Below, piece by piece: positions 16,707 to 25,423 of a stretch of 64,000 nucleotides of DNA. Position numbers and translations under genes: made by a program. Numbering within the stretch: the first letter of the stretch is position 1; every line of letters starts with the position of its first letter. The notes beneath the pieces are model-generated. The model did no database searches and was not told where the DNA came from. It worked only from the letters and a program-made list of their open reading frames with translations. The stretch spans positions 124,001 to 188,000 of the forward strand of contig NZ_FQWL01000003.1 of NCBI RefSeq assembly GCF_900129665.1, in the 5' to 3' direction. Origin of the DNA: Flagellimonas flava. Lineage in GTDB: Bacteria > Bacteroidota > Bacteroidia > Flavobacteriales > Flavobacteriaceae.

Positions 16707-18554
16707 TTATAAATCCACTTTGCTTACAATACCAACCAGATGTGAACCTACACAGACCGGAAGGCAGCCTATTTGATAATCTGCCATTAATTTTTTGGCG
16801 GTGGCAATTGTGGTTCTAGGCTGCACTGTTACCACTTTTTTGATCATAATATCGGAAACGCGGGAGTTATTTTCAACCAAATCCGTTTCAAGAGCGGAAA
16901 GATGACTCCATGTAAGAAGTCCTGCCAACTCACCCTTGTTATTTTCAACCGGAATATGATGGATGTTATTCCAAGCCATAATGGAAAGCGCTAGGTTTAC
17001 GTAGTCGTTTTCATATAGTTTATAAAGTCTGGTGGACATGATTTGATCCACCCATTTATAAGGTTCCTTCTTCTTGGATTTGGTGGTAATCAAGGGCCAT
17101 TCATGAACCGGTGACCGTGATTGTTGATTCTTGTACATGGATTCGGTCAATTTCACCAAAACCGTATCCATTTTCATATGCTTTCTAAGGTTCCTAAAGT
17201 TTTTAACCTGCCATTCGGCACCAGTTCCCTTTTTGACCCGTTGTTCTATGATTCCGAGCAAACGGTCACAATCCTCGGCGCTTACCCCATACTTGGTCAA
17301 ACCATGATGGGCAATGGGAAGGAATTCTTCCAGAATAAGTTTTTTTAGTGTGAGGGTCTTGCCCATCCAAGAGAGTACGGTTTGCCGACCTGTTATGGCC
17401 GATTTTACAAAATTGTGTTTGGCCTCCTTAAAGTCCATCACACTGTCCATATCATCAAACTGAACCGGTCTGCCCACCATCAGTCCGACCCAAAAAGCAA
17501 AGTTTGCCATTTGATCTATCACTGAGGGGCCAGATGGGATATACCGATTTTCAATACGCAGATGTGGCTTCCCGCCACCTATGCCATAACACGGTCTATT
17601 CCAACGGTAAACCGTTCCATTGTAGAGGTTCAAAGCTTCCAGTTTGGGAATGGCACCATGCTCCAGAACCTCCAAGGAGTTTTTGGCAATGGGCTTGGTC
17701 AGCACAATTCGGTGCGTAGAGATATCCTCTTTGAATATTTCGGCCACTGATTCCTTTTGCCAGTGGTTTCCAAACCCTACCCTAGCAACCTGTTCCTTAA
17801 GTGCGTAAGACCATTTACGTGTGTCCAAGCTCTGCTGAAACAAGGCAATACGGGTTTCTTTCCAAAGTTCCCGTCCCATAAGTAATGGAGAATTGGCACA
17901 TACACCAAGCACCGGACCGGCTATGGCCTGAGCCCAATTGTAACTGGATATAAAGTCTTCAGGGGGAATCTGAAGGTGTAGTTGAAAGCTGGTATTACAG
18001 GCTTCAAAAAGTACGGAATCATGTCTAAGGGTAAGTTCGTCCACGCCCCGTATCTTTAAGGAGAAATGGTCCCCGCGATACTGTTTTAGCACCTCATTAA
18101 GCTTATGGTACCTTGGGATGGGCGTCATAAAATCAATTCCCAGTTCACTCTTGCTTATGGTAGGTAAAATTCCTGCCAAAACAATTTTCAATCCAAGTTT
18201 TCCAGCTTCACTTTCCGCCTTTTCCAATAATCTTGTCAACTGTTCCTCAACCTCTGAAAAACAGTTTTCCTTAAGCTCAAAAGGGTCCAAATTAGCTTCC
18301 ATGTTGTAACTGGCCAACTCCGTGGTAAAATGGGAATCGTTAAGATTTTCCAATAAGGTCATGGATGCTCCTGAAGGACGATACGAGGAATCCAACAGAC
18401 ACATTTCCTGCTCGGCCCCAATGCGAACTATATCATCCTCAATTAGGTTTTGTGACAACAGATGCTCCAGTGCTTTTATGTCATCTAAAAGATGCTGCAC
18501 GAAGGCCTTGCGTTCAATATGATCAAATTTGCTTACGGAAATATGTTCGCCCAT
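16707..18554 (-). CDS. Glutamate-cysteine ligase (GCS2)-family protein with C-terminal CBS pair
   Basis: 615 residues. Positions about 20-480 match the GCS2/YbdK-like carboxylate-amine ligase fold: IGAEQEMCLLD is the N-terminal Glu-containing ATP/metal motif, and RHDSVLFEACNTSFQLHLQI and GGGKPHLRIENRYIPSGPS are core strands. About 500-615 holds two CBS motifs, probably binding adenine nucleotides and sensing energy state. The start is confirmed by the nearby AT-rich leader. The protein may form a gamma-glutamyl or related amide. Whether it makes gamma-glutamylcysteine is unproven. It is in an operon with the aspartoacylase-like gene and diverges from hemN. Confidence 0.82.
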   Translation of the reverse strand: MGEHISVSKFDHIERKAFVQHLLDDIKALEHLLSQNLIEDDIVRIGAEQEMCLLDSSYRPSGASMTLLENLNDSHFTTELASYNMEANLDPFELKENCFSEVEEQLTRLLEKAESEAGKLGLKIVLAGILPTISKSELGIDFMTPIPRYHKLNEVLKQYRGDHFSLKIRGVDELTLRHDSVLFEACNTSFQLHLQIPPEDFISSYNWAQAIAGPVLGVCANSPLLMGRELWKETRIALFQQSLDTRKWSYALKEQVARVGFGNHWQKESVAEIFKEDISTHRIVLTKPIAKNSLEVLEHGAIPKLEALNLYNGTVYRWNRPCYGIGGGKPHLRIENRYIPSGPSVIDQMANFAFWVGLMVGRPVQFDDMDSVMDFKEAKHNFVKSAITGRQTVLSWMGKTLTLKKLILEEFLPIAHHGLTKYGVSAEDCDRLLGIIEQRVKKGTGAEWQVKNFRNLRKHMKMDTVLVKLTESMYKNQQSRSPVHEWPLITTKSKKKEPYKWVDQIMSTRLYKLYENDYVNLALSIMAWNNIHHIPVENNKGELAGLLTWSHLSALETDLVENNSRVSDIMIKKVVTVQPRTTIATAKKLMADYQIGCLPVCVGSHLVGIVSKVDL

Positions 18555-18587
18555 ATTTAAAGAACTTCACTTTGTATTCAGATGGAA

Positions 18588-18630
18588 TAAAACTACAAAG
18601 GGGGCTTTTGTTAAAATATGATTGTTGTCA
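18588..18630 (-). promoter_or_regulatory. Fnr-type operator plus -7 box of the GCS2-CBS operon
   Basis: TGATTGTTGTCA at 18619-18630, followed on the minus strand by 23 bases and then TAGTTTTA (18595 down to 18588). It lies 20 bases from the hemN operator, so each divergent operon has its own site. Confidence 0.75.
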
Positions 18631-18650
18631 GTTTGGTTTTGACCCCTTAC

Positions 18651-18693
18651 TGACAATTATCATGTTTTTTGCCAGTGTCCAAGGGTAATTTTG
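18651..18693 (+). promoter_or_regulatory. Fnr-type operator plus -7 box of hemN-usp
   Basis: TGACAATTATCA at 18651-18662, 23 bases, then TAATTTTG at 18686-18693, a perfect -7 box. hemN is a classic FNR target in other bacteria, which supports the reading of the motif. Confidence 0.83.
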
Positions 18694-18713
18694 ACTTATA
18701 AATCTAAACCCCC

Positions 18714-20072
18714 ATGTGTCACTTAGTTCAAAAATATAATGTCCCCGGACCGCGCTACACCAGCTATCCTACCGTCCCGTATTGGGATCAAGATCATTTC
18801 TCCGGAAAAAAATGGAAAAGTAGTGTTCTTAGAGCCTATAAGGAATCTGCAAGCGACGGGATAAGTTTGTACATCCACCTGCCATTTTGCGAAAGTATGT
18901 GCACCTTTTGTGGTTGCCATAAACGCATTACCAAACGACATGAGTTGGAGCTTCCGTACATCAAGACTGTTCTAAAGGAATGGAAACTATACTGTGATAT
19001 TTTGGGCTCAAAACCCCTTATTAAGGAACTCCACCTTGGGGGCGGAACACCTACTTTCTTCTCTCCAGAACACTTGAAAATGCTCATAACTGGTTTGTTG
19101 CGATGGGGAAAGAAATCTGAAGAAAGTGAATTCAGTTTTGAAGGACATCCAAATAACACAACCAAAGCACACCTGCAGGCTCTTTTTGATGTGGGGTTTA
19201 GAAGAGTCTGCCTGGGTGTGCAAGATTACAATCTGACCGTCCAAAAGGCCATTAATAGAATACAGCCCTTTGAAAATGTAAAAAAGGTTACCCAATGGGC
19301 AAGGGAAATAGGCTATACTTCTGTGGGGCATGATATCATTTACGGACTCCCTTTCCAGACTTTGAAAAATGTACAGGAAACCGTTGTAAAAACGAACGAA
19401 CTTCGCCCGGACCGAATCGCATTCTATAGTTATGCCCATGTACCTTGGATGAAAGGAAACGGGCAACGGGGCTATAAAGATTCCGATCTTCCCAGATCTG
19501 AAATAAAAAAACAGCAATACGAGTTGGGGAAAAAGCTGCTTACCGAGTACGGCTATAAAGATGTGGGCATGGATCATTTTGCCCTAACAACCGATACATT
19601 ATACCAAGCCTTGGAAACCGGAACCCTGCACCGAAACTTTATGGGATATACCCCTTCCAAAACCCAATTGATGATAGGTTTGGGGGTTTCGAGCATAAGC
19701 GACAGCTGGTACGGATTTGCCCAAAACGTAAAAAGCATTGAGGAATACCAAAATCTTGTTGATCATGGGATCATTCCAATTTTCAGGGGACACATCCTTA
19801 ACGAAGAAGATGAAACCATTCGAAAACACATATTGAATTTGATGTGCCGGTTTGAGACACAATGGGGGTATGGGGAAACCGGAATTGCAGATTATCAAAA
19901 AATAATAGAAAACCTATCGGAACTGGAAGCGGATGAATTGGTCGTTATTGACCCCAACCAAATCAGGGTAACCGAAAAGGGAAGGCCGTTTATACGAAAC
20001 ATCAGTATGGCCTTCGATTTGAAGTTACATCGAAAAAAACCAGAAACCCGATTGTTTTCAATGACAGTTTAA
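18714..20072 (+). CDS. hemN: Oxygen-independent coproporphyrinogen III oxidase
   Basis: 452 residues, cytoplasmic. Radical-SAM enzyme that decarboxylates coproporphyrinogen III to protoporphyrinogen IX without O2. The cluster-binding cysteines are C59, C63 and C66, with C68 next (FCESMCTFCGC), the HemN pattern CxxxCxxC plus one. The SAM-binding GGGTP is at 109-113, and the N-terminal trip-wire sequence PGPRYTSYPT at 11-20 is that of true HemN rather than HemW. It supplies heme to the cbb3 oxidase when oxygen is scarce. A usp gene follows 19 bases later. Confidence 0.95.
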   Translation: MCHLVQKYNVPGPRYTSYPTVPYWDQDHFSGKKWKSSVLRAYKESASDGISLYIHLPFCESMCTFCGCHKRITKRHELELPYIKTVLKEWKLYCDILGSKPLIKELHLGGGTPTFFSPEHLKMLITGLLRWGKKSEESEFSFEGHPNNTTKAHLQALFDVGFRRVCLGVQDYNLTVQKAINRIQPFENVKKVTQWAREIGYTSVGHDIIYGLPFQTLKNVQETVVKTNELRPDRIAFYSYAHVPWMKGNGQRGYKDSDLPRSEIKKQQYELGKKLLTEYGYKDVGMDHFALTTDTLYQALETGTLHRNFMGYTPSKTQLMIGLGVSSISDSWYGFAQNVKSIEEYQNLVDHGIIPIFRGHILNEEDETIRKHILNLMCRFETQWGYGETGIADYQKIIENLSELEADELVVIDPNQIRVTEKGRPFIRNISMAFDLKLHRKKPETRLFSMTV

Positions 20073-20091
20073 CCTTTAAAACCCGAATCCT

Positions 20092-20913
20092 ATGAAAAGT
20101 ATAATTGTACCCGTAGATTTTTCAGAGCAGTCCGAAAAGGCTCTCAAGGTGGCCGCCACCATAGCCAAGAAGCACGACTCAGAATTGTTGGTTCTTCATA
20201 TGCTAGAGCTTTCACCTGCTATCATGTCCGAGTCTGGCTATGTATCCCAAGAACAGGTTGTGCACCTTATAAAAATTGGAGAGAAACGATTTAATGACTT
20301 TTTGGACAAGCCCTATCTGAAGGGCATAAAAATAATTCCCATAATCAAGCATTACAAAGTGTTCAATGAGGTGAGCGAAGTTGCTGAAAAGCATGAGGCC
20401 GACCTCATTGTTATGGGCTCACATGGAACTGATGGTCTTCAAGAGATTTTTATCGGTTCCAACACCGAAAGAGTGGTTCGTACCTCCGAAGTTCCCGTTT
20501 TGGTCATTAAAGGCGATATTAAAAAGTTTAAACCAGAACGTTTTGTTTTTGCCTGTGATTTTAAGGATGAAAATATTCCTGCACTTGTAAAAGCAATTAA
20601 CTTGGCTAAAGCATTTGAATCTAAATTGCACTTAGTGTACATCAACACCCCAGGGGATGAATTCTTAAGCACGGAGGATATTTATAACCGGGTTTCCAAA
20701 TTCCTAAATCTTGCAAAATTGGGTCTGGAAGTGGAAATCTATAACGACTATACTGTTGAAAAAGGTGTTCTAAACTATAGCGAATCAATTGCTGCGGACC
20801 TTATTGGTATTCCCACCCATGGACGAAAGGGCCTATCGCACTTCTTTATGGGAAGCATAGGCGAAAACATTGCCAATCATTCCAACACGGCGGTTGTAAC
20901 TTTTAAAATCTGA
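20092..20913 (+). CDS. Universal stress protein, tandem-domain
   Basis: 273 residues, two UspA domains. The first starts MKSIIVPVDFSEQSEKAL and has an intact ATP-binding loop, G-S-H-G, nine residues, then G-S (GSHGTDGLQEIFIGS). The second domain has a similar loop, PTHGRKGLSHFFMGS. Both domains could therefore bind ATP. It is cotranscribed with hemN and ends in a strong terminator. Together with the other two usp genes it makes a set of stress proteins under the same Fnr-type control. Confidence 0.9.
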   Translation: MKSIIVPVDFSEQSEKALKVAATIAKKHDSELLVLHMLELSPAIMSESGYVSQEQVVHLIKIGEKRFNDFLDKPYLKGIKIIPIIKHYKVFNEVSEVAEKHEADLIVMGSHGTDGLQEIFIGSNTERVVRTSEVPVLVIKGDIKKFKPERFVFACDFKDENIPALVKAINLAKAFESKLHLVYINTPGDEFLSTEDIYNRVSKFLNLAKLGLEVEIYNDYTVEKGVLNYSESIAADLIGIPTHGRKGLSHFFMGSIGENIANHSNTAVVTFKI

Positions 20914-20941
20914 TTGGCAATTTAGATTGGGTTTTACGGAG

Positions 20942-20974
20942 AAAGGGGGAGATTTTAGTTTCCCCCTTTTTTTT
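20942..20974 (+). terminator. Rho-independent terminator after hemN-usp
   Basis: AAAGGGGGA / TCCCCCTTT is a 9-bp stem with a 10-base loop, inside a run of eight T (20967-20974). The hairpin overlaps the end of the convergent ClbS-like gene and may work for both strands. Confidence 0.9.
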
Positions 20975-21470
20975 GCTTTTTACCTTTCTTGATAAGTTTT
21001 AAGGCCCAAACATAGTGACTGGACAGCACTCCAATGATATAGGCGGCCATGGCATTGTTTCCCGTCCATGCATACCTTTTCCTTTCAAACAATTCTTCTT
21101 GGGAATGATGCTGAACCAGGTTTGTCACCTCAGCATGGGAATTCGAAAATGCTTTCCTAATGGATTCAAGACTATGGTCTTGGTATTTTTTCCAAATCTC
21201 CCGATTGAGATCAGGCAATGTTCTCCAATTGTAGCCTTTTGCAGGTATTGCAGGACGTCCCCCATCCATTCCTTCGGTATACCAACCCAAAAACATAAGG
21301 TGCCAATGATGCAGATGCGCAAGTACATCCCTTATATTTCGGTTCATGGTTGGAGTTTCAAAATCACGGAGCTGTTCTTCCAAGGACAAAGAATTGATAA
21401 GTCCATTTAGCTTGTCCAAATTTTCTGTGCTTTGGGAAAGAAGCTCGGTTTTGGTCTTGGGTCTGGGCAT
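20955..21470 (-). CDS. ClbS/DfsB family four-helix bundle protein (DUF1706)
   Basis: 171 residues related to DinB-like bundles. The N-terminus MPRPKTKTELLSQSTENLDKL and the central RNIRDVLAHLHHWHLMFLGW carry the histidines typical of DUF1706, whose member ClbS hydrolyses colibactin cyclopropane. Most members have no known substrate. It ends in a basic tail (KKGKKQKK). It is the last gene of the long unit that begins with ccoS, 8 bases after the CoA-transferase gene, so it may be made along with the oxidase. Confidence 0.82.
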   Translation of the reverse strand: MPRPKTKTELLSQSTENLDKLNGLINSLSLEEQLRDFETPTMNRNIRDVLAHLHHWHLMFLGWYTEGMDGGRPAIPAKGYNWRTLPDLNREIWKKYQDHSLESIRKAFSNSHAEVTNLVQHHSQEELFERKRYAWTGNNAMAAYIIGVLSSHYVWALKLIKKGKKQKKGGN

Positions 21471-21478
21471 AGTACGAT

Positions 21479-22750
21479 TTATCTTCCGTTAAATCTCTCG
21501 TAGGATGCTTTTTCCAAAACTTCCCGATGCTCGGGATGGGCAATGGAAGTTAATGCCTTCGCCCGTTGTTGCAGATTCTTTCCATATAGATTTACCACAC
21601 CAAACTCAGTGGCTACGTAATGCACGTGGGCCCTTGTTGTGGTAACTCCGGCTCCCTCTTTTAAAAATGGGACTATCTTGGAAACTCCTTTTTTGGTAAC
21701 CGATGACATGGCAAAAATGGGCTTGCCCCCTTCTGAGAGTGAGGCACCACGGATGAAATCCATTTGACCGCCCACACCAGAAAACTGGTAACTTCCTATG
21801 GTATCCGCACATACCTGGCCGGTAAGGTCTATTTCTATGGCGCTATTGATTGCCGTCACCTTTGGGTTCCTTCGTATTCTAGCCGTATCATTGGTATATC
21901 CGGAATCCCTAAAATCGCATATAGGGTTGTCATCAATGAAATCATATAGCTTTCTCGAGCCCACCGCAAAACAGCTCACAATCTTGCCTTTTTTTACAAT
22001 TTTGTCTTCACCGGTAATCACACCTTGTTCAATCAGTGGTAAAACACCATCGGAAAACATTTCAGTATGAATACCCAGTCTTTGGTGATTTCCCAGATTG
22101 TCAAGCACCGCATTGGGGATATTCCCAATACCCATCTGTAGTGTTGCTCCATCCTCGATCAAGGAAGCCACATTGACCCCTATCTCATGTTCAATATCAG
22201 AAATGACACCAGGACTATGTTCGTGAATGGGCCTATCCACCTCCGTTGCGAATTCGATCTCATCCACATGGACAATTCCGGTACCGTGGGTTCTGGGTAC
22301 ATGGGGGTTGATCTGAGCTATAATCTTTTTGGCTGTCCGAACTGCTGGTAGTGCAACGTCCACCGAAACGCCCAAAGAGCAATATCCATGTTTATCTGGA
22401 CTGGACACCTGTACGATGGCCACATCCAAGGGCAAAATATTTCGTTTGAACAACCATGGTATCTCACTAAGAAAAATGGGGATATATCCTGCATCTGGTG
22501 TGTTCACACTTTTGCGGACATTCCCGCCTACAAAACACGAATTAAGAGTAAAGGACTCTGAATATGGTTTCTCGGTGTAGGGTGCATTTCCCTCTGTATG
22601 GATGGAAACAATTTCAACTTGGTCCAATTCCTTATGACGTTCACAAAGGGCCTCGATCAGTTCATTTGGGGTCATTGCCGCACCTTGGATAAAAACACGG
22701 TCTCCAGATTTTACAATTCCAACCGCCTCTTCTGCCGATGTTATTTTCAC
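21479..22750 (-). CDS. Acetyl-CoA hydrolase/transferase (4-hydroxybutyrate CoA-transferase type)
   Basis: 423 residues of the family I CoA-transferase group. The glycine-rich oxyanion region GIGNIPNAV is at 207-215. The catalytic Glu that forms the CoA thioester is E230 in GIHTEMFSDG. The C-terminal FSGVGGQMDFIRGA segment is typical. It probably moves CoA between acetate and another acid, or releases acetate. It begins 12 bases after the TauE/SafE gene in the cco operon, linking acetate or short-acid metabolism to low-oxygen respiration. That link is inferred from operon position. Confidence 0.87.
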   Translation of the reverse strand: MKITSAEEAVGIVKSGDRVFIQGAAMTPNELIEALCERHKELDQVEIVSIHTEGNAPYTEKPYSESFTLNSCFVGGNVRKSVNTPDAGYIPIFLSEIPWLFKRNILPLDVAIVQVSSPDKHGYCSLGVSVDVALPAVRTAKKIIAQINPHVPRTHGTGIVHVDEIEFATEVDRPIHEHSPGVISDIEHEIGVNVASLIEDGATLQMGIGNIPNAVLDNLGNHQRLGIHTEMFSDGVLPLIEQGVITGEDKIVKKGKIVSCFAVGSRKLYDFIDDNPICDFRDSGYTNDTARIRRNPKVTAINSAIEIDLTGQVCADTIGSYQFSGVGGQMDFIRGASLSEGGKPIFAMSSVTKKGVSKIVPFLKEGAGVTTTRAHVHYVATEFGVVNLYGKNLQQRAKALTSIAHPEHREVLEKASYERFNGR

Positions 22751-22762
22751 AATTTTTAATTT

Positions 22763-23473
22763 TTAAGGTTGATGGCATTCAATGGTTGATGATGCCATGG
22801 GAGTCTGTACTTGCTTCGGTGACACATATGGAATTCCCAATCCCATGCCACGAATAATGAACAAAGCTCCAATCAGGATCACAAAAACTGGGATCAATTT
22901 TCTGATTCTTGACTTGATTGCATTTCCTATCAAGTTACGGGAAAATACCGTAGCTGTCATTAAGGGAATCGTTCCCATTCCGAAAAGGATCATATACAAC
23001 CCTCCTTGCCATGGATTCCCCACAGCCAATGCCCCTATCAAAGCCATATAGACCAACCCGCAGGGCAAGAATCCGTTAAGAAATCCAATCGTTAAAAAAG
23101 TATCGGGAGTTTTTTTCTTCAGTTCTGCCCCTAATTTTGATTTTAGTTTTCCCAACCATCTATACACGGGTTTGGAAATGATATTAGCATTAAAGGTTTT
23201 GGAGGGAATCAGAACAAGGATTATCATAAGCACTCCCATAGCAATGGATAGTTTTTGCTGCATCCCGAAAAGAGAAAGTCCCTTTCCCAAAAAACCGAAT
23301 ACGATTCCAATGCTACCATAGGCCAACATTCTGCCAAAATGATAGATGAAGACCTGAGACGTTTTTTTTGCTATGTTATCGTGGTCCAGTGGCAACATAA
23401 AAGCAATGGGGCCACACATGCCCAAGCAGTGCAGGCTTCCCAAAAATCCCAATGCCAAAGCAGATGCCAACAT
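22763..23473 (-). CDS. Sulfite exporter TauE/SafE-type (DsbD-like) membrane protein of the cco cluster
   Basis: 236 residues with about six membrane helices. The first helix holds GSLHCLGMCGP, a paired-cysteine motif, and a later helix holds GFLNGFLPCGLVYMAL; both are typical of the DsbD_2/COG2836 group that accompanies cbb3 genes. Despite the name, the likely task is copper or thiol handling during oxidase assembly. It starts 2 bases after ccoH and is followed by the CoA-transferase gene after 12 bases. Confidence 0.85.
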   Translation of the reverse strand: MLASALALGFLGSLHCLGMCGPIAFMLPLDHDNIAKKTSQVFIYHFGRMLAYGSIGIVFGFLGKGLSLFGMQQKLSIAMGVLMIILVLIPSKTFNANIISKPVYRWLGKLKSKLGAELKKKTPDTFLTIGFLNGFLPCGLVYMALIGALAVGNPWQGGLYMILFGMGTIPLMTATVFSRNLIGNAIKSRIRKLIPVFVILIGALFIIRGMGLGIPYVSPKQVQTPMASSTIECHQP

Positions 23474-23475
23474 AG

Positions 23476-23922
23476 TTAATAGGTCAGTTTTTCTTTATGC
23501 AAAAAGGTTTTACCTTCATACGTCCACTTTACAGTAATGTCCCAGCGACCGCCCACCAAGCTATTGTCAGGTATGAGCAAATGTGTATTGGACAAACTTA
23601 TAGGAAAGTCTATATCCAAATGCTTGTTGGACGGTCTGTAAAGGGACACTAATCCTTTTATTTTTTTAGGATCGAACTGTTTTGGAAAAACCACTGTCAA
23701 TCCGTCCACAGTTTTCTTGATTTTCAATTTGGCATTCATTTTGGAAGCCGAATTGGAAGCGTCTATTTCGTTCTGATAGGCCAATTCTTGCTTGTAATAA
23801 TCATCGGTCACCAAATCATGGTTGGCACTATCATCCATACTCATCCGTACTACAAAATAAAGTATGAAGCTGATGAAAGCCACAAACGCCAGTACAATTC
23901 CCGTTCCCCAGTTTATTTTCAT
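23476..23922 (-). CDS. ccoH: FixH/CcoH family protein
   Basis: 148 residues. One N-terminal membrane helix (GIVLAFVAFISFILYFVV, residues about 7-24) is followed by a periplasmic beta-sandwich domain. The FixH signature is seen: helix, then DLVTDDYYKQELAYQNEID near 38-56. CcoH assists assembly and stability of the cbb3 oxidase. The gene sits between ccoG (22 bases) and the TauE/SafE gene (2 bases). Confidence 0.92.
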   Translation of the reverse strand: MKINWGTGIVLAFVAFISFILYFVVRMSMDDSANHDLVTDDYYKQELAYQNEIDASNSASKMNAKLKIKKTVDGLTVVFPKQFDPKKIKGLVSLYRPSNKHLDIDFPISLSNTHLLIPDNSLVGGRWDITVKWTYEGKTFLHKEKLTY

Positions 23923-23944
23923 TTTTTCAGTTTTATGCCAATTG

Positions 23945-25354
23945 TTAATTATAACTTCTTGGTGCCAAGAATTGGGTTACCGTGGTCTCTATCAATTTCT
24001 CACCACTGTACACTCCAATCTTCAATTTATCCTTATCACCTGTTAGGGCTGATGCATTAATCTCTATAAACAACGTTCCCTCTGCCAATTCTTCTGCCGG
24101 CACTACAAAACGGTCCATGGAAACGAGTTTGATCTGTCCCTTATGTGAAAGTAACTTGAAACTCACATCTTGTACATCCTTAGTGGTCTTGTTCACTAGC
24201 TTATAGGTATATACATTGCTAATCATATTGTTTTCCTTTCGCTCATACAACTGACCTGGCAATCTCAAAATATTGGCTTCCAACTCATTTCTCAAGAACA
24301 GCATCCCAATCAAAATCCCTGTCAGTATAGCCAGCACAGCAGTATAGCCTTTCATGCGGGGCGTGAACTTGAACTTTGTTTTCTTGTTGATTTCTTCCTC
24401 GCTCGCATACCGTATTAGACCTTTGGGCTTTTGGATACTCTCCATAATATGGTCGCATTCATCAATACAGGCCGTACAGTTCACACATTCCAGCTGGGTT
24501 CCGTTTCGAATATCTATTCCCGTGGGACATACATTTACGCATTGGAAACAATCAATACAGTCTCCATGACCCAGCACTTCCCGATCTTCGTTTTTCCGAA
24601 ATTTTTTCCTTCCGCTTTCTCCTTCCCCACGTTTATGGTCATAGGCCACCACAATGGATTTATCATCCAGCAGTACACCTTGTAATCTTCCGTAAGGGCA
24701 TGCTATGATGCATACCTGTTCCCTGAACCATGCAAAGACAAAATAGAAGACCCCAGTAAAAATCAATAAGGGAACCATGGTGCCCAAATGAGCCATAGGG
24801 CCATCAATTACATATCTTATCAGTTTATCGCTCCCAATCAAATAGGCTAAAAACACATTAGCTATGAGGAAGGAAATGATAAAAAACAGGGTCAATTTCA
24901 ATGATCGTTTCCAGATTTTTTTTCGGTTCCAGGGCGATTTTTTCAACCGTTGCTGCGCACCCCTGTCCCCATCAATCCAATATTCAATTCTTCGGAACAC
25001 CATTTCCATAAAAATGGTCTGCGGGCATATCCATCCACAAAATATGCGCCCGTACGCCACTGTGAACAGTGCGATAAAAATCACCCCGATAATCATGGAA
25101 ATCACCACGAGGTGAAAATCCTGTGGCCAAAAGGGAAATCCAAAAATATTAAACCTCCTGTCCACCACATTAAACAGTAAAAACTGGTGCCCCCTTATCT
25201 TGATAAACGGCGAAGCAAACAAGAAAAGCAATAAGGCATAGCTTACATATTTACGATACTTGTAGAAATTCCCACTTGGCTTTTTGGGATAGATCCATGC
25301 TCTCTTACCGTCATCAGTTATAGTACCTATGGAATCCCTAAAATTTTCCTCCAT
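23945..25354 (-). CDS. ccoG: Cytochrome c oxidase accessory protein CcoG (RdxA/FixG-type)
   Basis: 469 residues. Several membrane helices lie in the first half (YALLLFLFASPFIKI, a region with CGWICPQTIFMEMVFRR). A ferredoxin domain follows with two 4Fe-4S motifs: CIDCFQCVNVCP and CVNCTACIDECD. A C-terminal Ig-like domain spans about 360-469 (the CcoG C domain). CcoG is thought to reduce copper for insertion into CcoN. It lies 69 bases after ccoP; that gap holds a perfect hairpin, so its level may be set separately from the structural subunits. Confidence 0.95.
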   Translation of the reverse strand: MEENFRDSIGTITDDGKRAWIYPKKPSGNFYKYRKYVSYALLLFLFASPFIKIRGHQFLLFNVVDRRFNIFGFPFWPQDFHLVVISMIIGVIFIALFTVAYGRIFCGWICPQTIFMEMVFRRIEYWIDGDRGAQQRLKKSPWNRKKIWKRSLKLTLFFIISFLIANVFLAYLIGSDKLIRYVIDGPMAHLGTMVPLLIFTGVFYFVFAWFREQVCIIACPYGRLQGVLLDDKSIVVAYDHKRGEGESGRKKFRKNEDREVLGHGDCIDCFQCVNVCPTGIDIRNGTQLECVNCTACIDECDHIMESIQKPKGLIRYASEEEINKKTKFKFTPRMKGYTAVLAILTGILIGMLFLRNELEANILRLPGQLYERKENNMISNVYTYKLVNKTTKDVQDVSFKLLSHKGQIKLVSMDRFVVPAEELAEGTLFIEINASALTGDKDKLKIGVYSGEKLIETTVTQFLAPRSYN

Positions 25355-25387
25355 CGCAATTTTGTTTACCCCTCTGTCCTTTGGACA

Positions 25388-25410
25388 CCTCCCCGAATTT
25401 TACGGGGAGG
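25388..25410 (-). other. Intercistronic hairpin between ccoP and ccoG
   Basis: CCTCCCCG / CGGGGAGG is a perfect 8-bp stem with a 7-base AT-only loop. No T run follows it on the minus strand, so it is more likely an RNA processing or stability element that protects the upstream ccoNOQP message than a full terminator. Confidence 0.7.
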
Positions 25411-25423
25411 CAATTAATTAAAG

